Position numbers and translations under genes: made by a program
From: Flavobacterium fluviale
GTDB taxonomy: Bacteria > Bacteroidota > Bacteroidia > Flavobacteriales > Flavobacteriaceae
Assembly: GCF_003312915.1 (NCBI RefSeq)
Contig: NZ_CP030261.1
Coordinates: 806,001 to 870,000 of the forward strand
DNA: 64,000 nucleotides
Reading direction: 5' to 3'
The notes under the pieces: generated by a model
Databases searched by the model: none
Told to the model about the DNA's origin: nothing
Seen by the model: only the letters and a program-made list of their open reading frames with translations
Shown here: piece after piece, positions 55,770 to 62,744 of the stretch
Layout of the letters: each line of letters begins with the position of its first letter
Position numbering within the stretch: the stretch's first letter is position 1

Positions 55770-57200
55770 ATGAAAAAACTTTTACTCCTTTTTTTATTAG
55801 TCTATAAATCAGTTCTGTTTGGGCAAACAAAGCTGACATCATTTCCTTTAGATTTAAAAAAGACTGATGAAAACATTCAGATTTTAAATGCTGAGAATAA
55901 ACCGCATGATGTATTTGTTTTTGCATCCAGCAGTCAAAACATCACGATTCTAAAATACAATAGTGCCTTATTTCTAACTGATCAATTCACTTTTCCGAAA
56001 ACCTTAAATAAATTGCTTATCGGATATAGTTTCGGAGAAGATGGAAACCCCTATTTATATTGGGCTTCTGAAGATTTTAAAAATATTATTGCAGTTAAAT
56101 ATTCTTTGGAGAACAAATCTGTCAAGATGCTAAAGTTTGATTTTCCTTTAACGCCGCAATACATTGTAACTTCATTTCAAGAAAATAATGAATTTTATAT
56201 TCTTTCCAAATACGAAGACCAACAAGTTTTAATCGTTTATACCTTTAAAAATGGAATTGTAGAAAAAAAAGAATTTGATTTTTCTTCTTTTGACTTTCAA
56301 AATACAAACGGCCAATTGATGACTTTTAATAAGATTGTGGATGAAAATCCGATTGAAAAAATTGACACAGGCGATTTTACTCCCTTGGAAAAAAGCACAC
56401 AAAAGAGCAAAATTTACTTCAAGAACAATCATTTAATTTTAACCTTAGATTATAATACAAAAAAAACACATGTTTTTGATTTAGACTTAGATAATCATGC
56501 CATCAAGGAAAAAAATTATATGCAGCCGTTAATTGATAAATCAAAAAACTTGAGCAATTCGTATCTTCTTGATAATAAACTGTATCAAATAAACGCCAAT
56601 AAGTATGTAATTGTAGTCGAAATAAAAGATTACGACTCCGGACAAATATTAAAAAGTGTCAATACATTAAAAAATGACACGATTAATTTTAAAAACTCTC
56701 CCTTGTTCCTTTTGAGTGACAATAGAAAACCAGTCGAAATTAAAAAAACAAGTGATTTTTTAAACCGGTTATCTTTCTTAAATATTGGACTATCTGCTTT
56801 TAAAAACAGCCAGAATACATTTATTACGATCGGCGGCTCTCCTAAAGAAGAGGAGTACTATATTAGTTTCGGCAATGTAAATCTTTCACAAATGTATAAT
56901 ACCCAAAGTGTTTATTTTGAAAGTGTAGTAAACAATAAATTCGAATTTATACAGGAACCTCAGCTGCCTTTTGCAATTGACAATATTTATTATTTTTTAA
57001 GTCTTCAAAAGAAAGCATCCTTTCCAAACATATTTAAATTTCAGGATTACTATATTTTGGGCTATTATGATTATGCTGATAAACAATACGTAATGCGTAA
57101 ATTTTATGACGGACTCATGCCAAATGAAAACACGAATCCGATTATAAACAAAGCCGTTTTTTCAAAACCAATTCCTTTTGGCGAAATCAAACGCCGTTAA
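55770..57200 (+). CDS. Exported protein of unknown function, paralog of the gene at 52923
   Basis: A 476-residue protein with a signal peptide (LLLLFLLVYKSVLFGQ). No known domain is visible. It is a full-length paralog of the protein upstream of ompA (same blocks HDVFVF, ILKYNSALFL, EDGNPYLYW, ENPIEKIDTG, ILGYYD), with a ~20-residue C-terminal extension (MPNENTNPIINKAVFSKP). The pair flanks ompA, with a terminator between ompA and this gene, so it has its own transcript. Leader bases 55744-55769 match those of the paralog. Confidence 0.75.
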   Translation: MKKLLLLFLLVYKSVLFGQTKLTSFPLDLKKTDENIQILNAENKPHDVFVFASSSQNITILKYNSALFLTDQFTFPKTLNKLLIGYSFGEDGNPYLYWASEDFKNIIAVKYSLENKSVKMLKFDFPLTPQYIVTSFQENNEFYILSKYEDQQVLIVYTFKNGIVEKKEFDFSSFDFQNTNGQLMTFNKIVDENPIEKIDTGDFTPLEKSTQKSKIYFKNNHLILTLDYNTKKTHVFDLDLDNHAIKEKNYMQPLIDKSKNLSNSYLLDNKLYQINANKYVIVVEIKDYDSGQILKSVNTLKNDTINFKNSPLFLLSDNRKPVEIKKTSDFLNRLSFLNIGLSAFKNSQNTFITIGGSPKEEEYYISFGNVNLSQMYNTQSVYFESVVNNKFEFIQEPQLPFAIDNIYYFLSLQKKASFPNIFKFQDYYILGYYDYADKQYVMRKFYDGLMPNENTNPIINKAVFSKPIPFGEIKRR

Positions 57201-57294
57201 ATTTATTGAGAATTAATCCAAATGTTAATGTTTTCGAGGTTTCAAAAAAACGGTATGGATTATTTTTTTTAACTTTACAAAAAAGACACGTATT

Positions 57295-57813
57295 ATGCTA
57301 TCAAAAAATATTGAATCGGCTTTAAACAAGCAAATCCGCATAGAAGCAGAATCTTCACAAACTTATCTTTCTATGGCTTGTTGGGCTGAAGTACACGGAT
57401 TAGAGGGAATCGCTCAATTTATGTACACACAGTCAGATGAAGAGCGCGCTCATATGCTTAAATTGGTTAAGTATGTAAATGAACGCGGAGGACATGCTCA
57501 GGTTACAGACCTAAAAGCGCCTAAAATAACATATTCTACTTTTAAAGAAATGTTTGAGGAGCTTTATAATCATGAAATTTTTGTTTCGCAATCTATTAAC
57601 GAATTAGTGCACATAACTTTTGAAGAAAAAGATTATGCAACACATAATTTCTTACAATGGTATGTTTCTGAACAAATTGAAGAAGAAGCTACAGCAAAAT
57701 CTATTTTAGATAAAATCAACTTGATTGGTGAAGATAAAGGTGGATTGTACTTGTTCGACCGTGATATTCAGCAGTTAACAGTTACTAGCTCGATCGCTAT
57801 TAATCCTAAATAA
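57295..57813 (+). CDS. ftnA: Ferritin
   Basis: A 172-residue non-haem ferritin that oxidises and stores iron in a 24-subunit shell. The ferroxidase ligands are at the same numbers as in E. coli FtnA: Glu17, Glu50, His53, Glu94, Gln127, with Tyr24 also present, and Glu129/Glu130 near the third site. Length is normal. A single gene. Confidence 0.96.
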   Translation: MLSKNIESALNKQIRIEAESSQTYLSMACWAEVHGLEGIAQFMYTQSDEERAHMLKLVKYVNERGGHAQVTDLKAPKITYSTFKEMFEELYNHEIFVSQSINELVHITFEEKDYATHNFLQWYVSEQIEEEATAKSILDKINLIGEDKGGLYLFDRDIQQLTVTSSIAINPK

Positions 57814-57859
57814 AAAAGTTAAAGTTTATTTAGAATATTTAAAAATAACTTTTTTCTTT

Positions 57860-57867
57860 TATATTTG
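57860..57867 (+). promoter_or_regulatory. -7 box of the Lys/Cys-rich miniprotein gene
   Basis: TATATTTG matches TAnnTTTG, 26 bases before the proposed TTG start. No convincing -33 element was seen. Confidence 0.5.
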
Positions 57868-57893
57868 TCTCTGTTTTATAATTCAGAGGAAAA

Positions 57894-58079
57894 TTGAGCA
57901 AGAAAGAAAAAGACAAGGACAAAAAAAAGGATAAAAAGAAAAAGAAAAACAAAGATATCCTTGATAAAATTAAGAAGATTGAAAATTGCAAATCTTCTTG
58001 CTGTGAGAAATATAAAAAGAGCGAAAAGAAACGCTGCTCGCGCTGTCCTATGTTTGATTTACTCAAAAAAACTGCTTAA
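57894..58079 (+). CDS. Lysine-rich miniprotein with cysteine cluster, TTG start
   Basis: 61 codons beginning with TTG preceded by AGAGGA five bases upstream. The N-terminal half is almost all Lys, Asp and Glu. The C-terminal half has five Cys in CKSSCCEKYK and KKRCSRCPMFDLL, a likely metal or iron-sulfur site. A -7 promoter box upstream and a strong terminator 12 bases downstream frame it as an independent transcription unit, which supports it being real despite its size. It is not a shadow of another frame. Function unknown. Confidence 0.65.
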   Translation: MSKKEKDKDKKKDKKKKKNKDILDKIKKIENCKSSCCEKYKKSEKKRCSRCPMFDLLKKTA

Positions 58080-58090
58080 CAAAATATAGA

Positions 58091-58122
58091 AAAACCCACC
58101 AGATTTCTCTGGTGGGTTTTTT
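58091..58122 (+). terminator. Terminator of the miniprotein gene
   Basis: A perfect stem AAAACCCACCAGA / TCTGGTGGGTTTT with a four-base loop and a T run. Confidence 0.9.
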
Positions 58123-58165
58123 AGTTTTAAATTGCGTCAATATCTTCTGATTTTTTAATTCAATT

Positions 58166-58858
58166 ATGGAAAACCACGTTACAATACCTAAATCGAGTCT
58201 TGATTTTTTGGTTCAGCTTAAAGAAAACAATAACAAACCTTGGTTTGAAATTAATAAACCGCAATACTTAATCGAACTAAATCACATCGAAAACTTCGCA
58301 GGTGCTTTACTTAAAGAACTCTCTAAAAGTGATGTTTTAGAAAATGTATCAGGCAAAAAAAGCGTTTACAGAATTTACCGCGACATTCGTTTTTCAAAAG
58401 ATAAAACTCCATTTAAAACTTTTTGGGGAGGCAGTTATACACGTGCCACAGCAGCGAGACGCGGAGGATATTACTTTCACCTGGAAAAAGGCAACAGCTT
58501 TTTTGCGGGAGGTTTCTGGGGACCAAATGCTGCAGATTTAAAACGAATTAGAGCAGAATTTGCCCAAGACCCTAAAACTTTTCAAAAAATACTCCGCTCA
58601 AAATCTTTTATCAGCAATTTTGGAACTTTACAGGGCGAACAATTGAAAACAGCGCCCAAAGGTTTTGATATTGATCATCCTGCAATCGATTTACTGCGTT
58701 TCAAGCAATTTTTGGTCATCAAACGATTTACAGATGAAGAAGTCTTGAGTCCAGATTTTTTACAACAAGCTTTGGATGCGTTTAAAAACATGAGACCATT
58801 TTTTGATTATATGAGCGAAGTTCTTACAACTGATGCTAATGGTGCTTCAATCTTATAA
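58166..58858 (+). CDS. DUF2461 (TIGR02453) family protein
   Basis: A 230-residue cytoplasmic protein. The family shows in FLVQLKENNNKPWFEINKP, the central RIYRDIRFSKDKTPFKTF and GYYFHLEKGNSFFAGGFW. DUF2461 proteins are widespread in Bacteroidota with no known biochemical role. A single gene followed by palindromic repeats. Confidence 0.87.
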   Translation: MENHVTIPKSSLDFLVQLKENNNKPWFEINKPQYLIELNHIENFAGALLKELSKSDVLENVSGKKSVYRIYRDIRFSKDKTPFKTFWGGSYTRATAARRGGYYFHLEKGNSFFAGGFWGPNAADLKRIRAEFAQDPKTFQKILRSKSFISNFGTLQGEQLKTAPKGFDIDHPAIDLLRFKQFLVIKRFTDEEVLSPDFLQQALDAFKNMRPFFDYMSEVLTTDANGASIL

Positions 58859-58880
58859 ATCACAAATTATTTTACGTTCA

Positions 58881-59093
58881 ATATTCCGTAGGAATGTCTC
58901 ATCGGTAAAAAATGCTTTTTGATTTGAATTGTGTCCTGTAGGGACACGTGTTTATTACGAAAATAGCACCGTTAATCAAACGTTCCTATGGAACGTATAT
59001 GGCAATCTACATTTATTTTCTACCTATGATACATTCCTACGGAATGAAATAATACTTTTAACCCGACAGGTTTTTAAAACCTGTCGGGTTAAA
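58881..59093. repeat. Cluster of five palindromes with self-complementary variable arms
   Basis: Four short palindromes, ATTCC-GTA-GGAAT (58883-58895), GTGTCC-TGTAG-GGACAC (58931-58947), ACGTTCC-TAT-GGAACGT (58980-58996) and CATTCC-TAC-GGAATG (59032-59046), are followed by a 37-base hairpin with CCCGACAGGTTT / AAACCTGTCGGG arms (59057-59093). The first and fourth are inverted copies including ~15 flanking bases (TCATCGGTAAAAAAT against TCATAGGTAGAAAAT). There is no coding sequence here. Confidence 0.85.
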
Positions 59094-59118
59094 TTTCAAT
59101 TTATTATCAATCTAAAAC

Positions 59119-59451
59119 TTATTTACTTAGCAGTAAAATTTCATTTACTACAACTTCTGTGATATATCTTTTTTCTCCGTTTTTGTCGTCGTAACTTCTA
59201 TGCGTCAGCTTTCCGTCGATGGCAACTTCTTTGCCTTTTACAACAAACTTCTCGATAATTTCGGCTGTTTTTCCCCAGGCAGTTACGCGGTGCCATTCGG
59301 TTTGTTCTACCTTATCCCCTTTCTCATTTCTGTAAACATCATTGGTTGCAATTGTTAAATGGGCTAATTTCTTACCGCTTTCTAATATTTTAATTTCTGG
59401 ATTATTCCCTACATTCCCAATTAACTGTACTCTGTTTTTCATTGCATTCAT
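59119..59451 (-). CDS. ssb: Single-stranded DNA-binding protein, short form
   Basis: A 110-residue OB-fold protein (RVQLIGNVGNNPEIKIL, EWHRVTAWGKTAEIIEKFV, VAIDGKLTHRSYDDKNGEKR). The OB fold is complete, but the protein ends at VVVNEILLLSK right after it. The flexible linker and acidic tip (normally ending like DDDIPF), which recruit repair proteins, are absent. It is therefore probably a secondary SSB rather than the replicative one. The start could also be the ATG 9 bases downstream. Confidence 0.9.
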   Translation of the reverse strand: MNAMKNRVQLIGNVGNNPEIKILESGKKLAHLTIATNDVYRNEKGDKVEQTEWHRVTAWGKTAEIIEKFVVKGKEVAIDGKLTHRSYDDKNGEKRYITEVVVNEILLLSK

Positions 59452-59580
59452 GGCGTATATTATTTTATTGTTATTATAAATTGAAATTGTTCGTCAACTT
59501 CAACAGTGCAAAGATGATACAACTCAACAATTACAGTCGGTTAGTAACTATTTACTTTCGACTGTAACTATTTGTAACCG

Positions 59581-59612
59581 TTTGTAAATGGAAATTCTTT
59601 TTCGTATATTTG
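59581..59612 (+). promoter_or_regulatory. Bacteroidota-type promoter of the GNAT-nitrilase gene
   Basis: TTTG (59581-59584), 20 bases, TATATTTG (59605-59612); the ATG follows 16 bases later. Both boxes and the spacing fit the Flavobacterium consensus. Confidence 0.75.
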
Positions 59613-59628
59613 AGATAAATCTTACTAT

Positions 59629-61158
59629 ATGCAGGCAAAAATTAATAAAGTCGAGTTACGAAATTTAGAAATTGAAGACTATAAACAACTAAAAAAATCG
59701 ATGATTGAATCGTATCCAGAAATGGCCGATTCGTATTGGGGATCTGATGATATTGAAAGACTGCTTTCTATTTTTCCAGAAGGGCAATTGGTAATTTTAG
59801 TTGACGGAAAGGTTGTAGGATCTGCATTATCGCTTATTGTCGATGAGAAATTAGTAGACAAAAAACACAATTATCAGCAGATTAGCGGTGATTACAAATT
59901 TTCTACGCATAATCCTAATGCTGAAATTTTATACGGAATAGATGTATTTATTCATCCCAACTATAGAGGTCTGCGTTTAGGCCGTCGATTGTATGATGCC
60001 AGAAAAGAACTTTGCGAGCAGCTGAACTTAAAAGCCATTGTTTTTGCTGGTCGAATTCCGAGTTATAGAGAGCATGCTAAAAAAATGACTCCTAAAACTT
60101 ATATTGAAAAAGTTAGAATGAAAGAACTTTACGACCCTGTACTTTCTTTTCAGTTAAGCAACGATTTTCACGTTTTAAGAATCATCAAAAATTATTTGGA
60201 GGGTGATGAAGAATCTAAAGAATTTGCCGTTTTACTGGAGTGGAATAACATTTATTACGATGAAAGTCCACGACTGATAAACCTTAAGAAAAACATCATT
60301 CGTCTGGGCCTAATTCAATGGCAGATGCGTCCGTTAAACAATGTGGAAGCATTATTTGAGCAAGCCGAATTTTTTATCGATGTCGTTTCTGGATATGGAT
60401 CTGATTTTGCCCTCTTTCCAGAATTGTTCATTGCGCCTTTAATGGCCGATTATAATCATTTATCTGAAGCTGAAGCGATTCGTGAACTGGCACGCCATTC
60501 TGATCCAATTAGAAAACGTTTTCAGGAATTTGCCATTTCATACAACATCAATATTATTACGGGAAGTATGCCGTATTTAGAAAATGGTAACCTTTACAAT
60601 GTTGGTTTCTTATGCAAAAGAGATGGAACTTCGGAAATGTATACCAAAATTCACATTACACCAAACGAAGTTATTCATTGGGGAATGAAAGGCGGTTCTC
60701 AATTTAAAACCTTCGATACTGATTGCGGAAAAATCGGGATTTTGATCTGTTATGATGTTGAATTTCCAGAACTTTCGAGGCTTTTGGCAGATGAAGGAAT
60801 GAATATACTATTTGTTCCATTTTTGACAGATACACAAAATGGTTACACTCGAGTGAAACATTGTTCACAGGCGCGAGCAATAGAAAACGAATGTTATGTA
60901 GCTATAGCGGGCTGTGTTGGAAATCTTCCAAAAGTAAATAATATGGATATACAATATGCGCAGGCTTCGGTCTTCACACCATCAGATTTTGCTTTTCCGA
61001 GTAACGGAATTAAAGCAGAAGCAACTCCAAACACCGAGATGACTTTAATTGTAGATGTTGATCTTAATCTCCTGAAAGAGCTCCATGAACATGGCAGCGT
61101 TAAAATATTAAAAGACCGAAGAACAGATCTTTACGAAATTAAAAAAATTAATTCTTGA
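59629..61158 (+). CDS. GNAT acetyltransferase / carbon-nitrogen hydrolase fusion
   Basis: A 509-residue two-domain protein. Residues ~1-210 are a GNAT acetyltransferase (DVFIHPNYRGLRLGRRLYDA holds the acetyl-CoA loop). Residues ~220-505 are a nitrilase-superfamily amidohydrolase with the triad Glu265 (LFPELF), Lys340 (YTKIHI) and Cys374 (ILICYDVEFPE). The fusion is known in several bacterial groups but its substrate is not established; N-acetylation and amide hydrolysis of one metabolite is a natural guess. The LRR gene follows after 20 bases. Confidence 0.9.
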   Translation: MQAKINKVELRNLEIEDYKQLKKSMIESYPEMADSYWGSDDIERLLSIFPEGQLVILVDGKVVGSALSLIVDEKLVDKKHNYQQISGDYKFSTHNPNAEILYGIDVFIHPNYRGLRLGRRLYDARKELCEQLNLKAIVFAGRIPSYREHAKKMTPKTYIEKVRMKELYDPVLSFQLSNDFHVLRIIKNYLEGDEESKEFAVLLEWNNIYYDESPRLINLKKNIIRLGLIQWQMRPLNNVEALFEQAEFFIDVVSGYGSDFALFPELFIAPLMADYNHLSEAEAIRELARHSDPIRKRFQEFAISYNINIITGSMPYLENGNLYNVGFLCKRDGTSEMYTKIHITPNEVIHWGMKGGSQFKTFDTDCGKIGILICYDVEFPELSRLLADEGMNILFVPFLTDTQNGYTRVKHCSQARAIENECYVAIAGCVGNLPKVNNMDIQYAQASVFTPSDFAFPSNGIKAEATPNTEMTLIVDVDLNLLKELHEHGSVKILKDRRTDLYEIKKINS

Positions 61159-61178
61159 TTTAGAGGAAAATTATATAA

Positions 61179-62363
61179 ATGAGCCATACCCTAGTAGCAA
61201 AAATAATAGTGTTTCTTTTTCTGATTCCACTCCTTAGTTTTTCTCAAAACAGCAGTAATTCACTTAAAGAAGCTCTTTTAGCCCCTTTAAAATGCGAAAC
61301 ATTAAACATAACAGATGACAACTCTTTTGAAATTGATGAAAAGATTGGTGAACTAACGAACTTGAAAAGTTTAGTAATTATTAACTGCAAATTGAAAAGA
61401 TTACCAGATAATCTTCATAAACTAAAAAAAATTGAAAAAATAAGGATTCAGGATTGTATGGATTTTCAGTTTAGAACTAATGATTTAGACAGTTTAAGCT
61501 CTTTAAAAAAACTATTTTTATATAAAAACAATTTAACAGCTGTACCTAATCTCAAAAATCACATTAATCTGGAAGAACTAGATATAAGAAACAATCAGAT
61601 TAAAGAAATTCCAAGAGGGCTTTCAATGGTTAGTTTGGAAACATTATATCTTTCGAATAATAAGATTAGTCATTTAGACAGCTTAGCTTTATCAAAATAT
61701 CTAAAAAGTCTTGATATAGGAGAGTTGGGATTACAGTCATTTCCAAAATCTCTCAGAAATTTAAAGAAACTATCTTACTTAGATATTTCGAAAAACCAAA
61801 TTACAAAGATCCCTTCGTGGATTAAAGATTTAACGAGTCTCAGCATGGTGTCAATGGTAGGAAATAATATCACTAAAATACCAAACAAATTTGGAACTCT
61901 AAGTAATTTAAAATGGTTAGAATTACAAAATAATAAAATCAAAAAAATTCCAAAATCTTTTTGTCGTCTAGACAAACTGTATTTGTTCGATATAGGTCAT
62001 AATCAATTAAAGAGTTTACCATCTAGTATTAATAAATTGCACTCATTGACAAAATTTACAGCAAATGATAACGAGTTGGAAAGTTTACCAAATGAAATTT
62101 GTGATTTACAAAAAATTGAAGAATTAAATTTTACTAACAACAAATTAAAGACATTACCAGAAAACATTTTTAAAAACAAAACACTAAAAAGTTTTCATGT
62201 AAAGTATAATGAATTAACCGAAATTCCGCTAAATTTCTTAAATGATCATAGTTACATGATAATAAGTGCACAGAAAAACCCATTGATGAAGGAAAATATA
62301 ATTGCATTAAAAGCGATAGATAGAAATGGCAAGTATTTTTATGTATACACAGATATTGAATAG
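61179..62363 (+). CDS. Secreted leucine-rich-repeat protein
   Basis: A 394-residue protein with a signal peptide (IIVFLFLIPLLSFSQ) and about eleven LRR units with the ~23-residue bacterial pattern (LKSLVIINCKLKRLPDNLHK, LETLYLSNNKISHLDSLA, LKWLELQNNKIKKIPKSF, IEELNFTNNKLKTLPENIF). No enzymatic or sorting domain follows; the C-terminus ends shortly after the last repeat. It may be co-transcribed with the GNAT-nitrilase gene. LRR arcs usually bind proteins; the partner is unknown. Confidence 0.85.
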   Translation: MSHTLVAKIIVFLFLIPLLSFSQNSSNSLKEALLAPLKCETLNITDDNSFEIDEKIGELTNLKSLVIINCKLKRLPDNLHKLKKIEKIRIQDCMDFQFRTNDLDSLSSLKKLFLYKNNLTAVPNLKNHINLEELDIRNNQIKEIPRGLSMVSLETLYLSNNKISHLDSLALSKYLKSLDIGELGLQSFPKSLRNLKKLSYLDISKNQITKIPSWIKDLTSLSMVSMVGNNITKIPNKFGTLSNLKWLELQNNKIKKIPKSFCRLDKLYLFDIGHNQLKSLPSSINKLHSLTKFTANDNELESLPNEICDLQKIEELNFTNNKLKTLPENIFKNKTLKSFHVKYNELTEIPLNFLNDHSYMIISAQKNPLMKENIIALKAIDRNGKYFYVYTDIE

Positions 62364-62380
62364 TTAAAAAACAGAAACAA

Positions 62381-62728
62381 ATGAAAACATGTCCTGAATG
62401 TTCAGCTAAAATTGTTGGCCGCGAAGACAAGAAATTCTGCTCAGACAGCTGCCGTAATGCGTACAATAATAAAATAAATAAAGATAGTACGAATTTCATG
62501 CGAAATATAAATAACAAGTTACGCAAAAATTACCGTATTTTGGCAGAGTTAAATACAGAGGGGAAATCGAAAGCAACGCGTGACAAAATGTTAAACAAAG
62601 GTTTTGATTTTGAGTTCTTTACCAATATTTTACAAACCAAAACAGGAAATACATATTATTTCTTGTACGACCAAGGCTATCGTTCCTTGGACAATGATTA
62701 TTTTATGCTTGTTAAAAAAGAAATATAG
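62381..62728 (+). CDS. Small zinc-ribbon protein
   Basis: A 115-residue cytoplasmic protein. The N-terminal ~30 residues carry a zinc ribbon or treble clef (TCPECSAKIVGREDKKFCSD, next Cys in SCRNAYNNK). The rest is a basic helix pair and a strand-rich tail (TYYFLYDQGYRSLDNDYFML). No DNA-binding family can be named. It lies 17 bases after the LRR gene and 16 before the M28 peptidase gene. Confidence 0.75.
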   Translation: MKTCPECSAKIVGREDKKFCSDSCRNAYNNKINKDSTNFMRNINNKLRKNYRILAELNTEGKSKATRDKMLNKGFDFEFFTNILQTKTGNTYYFLYDQGYRSLDNDYFMLVKKEI

Positions 62729-62744
62729 TTAGTATTTATTGACC

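Noticed and set aside
58929..59162. 77-codon plus-strand frame across the palindromes
   Set aside because: Runs through non-coding palindromic repeats into the antisense of ssb; low-complexity product.
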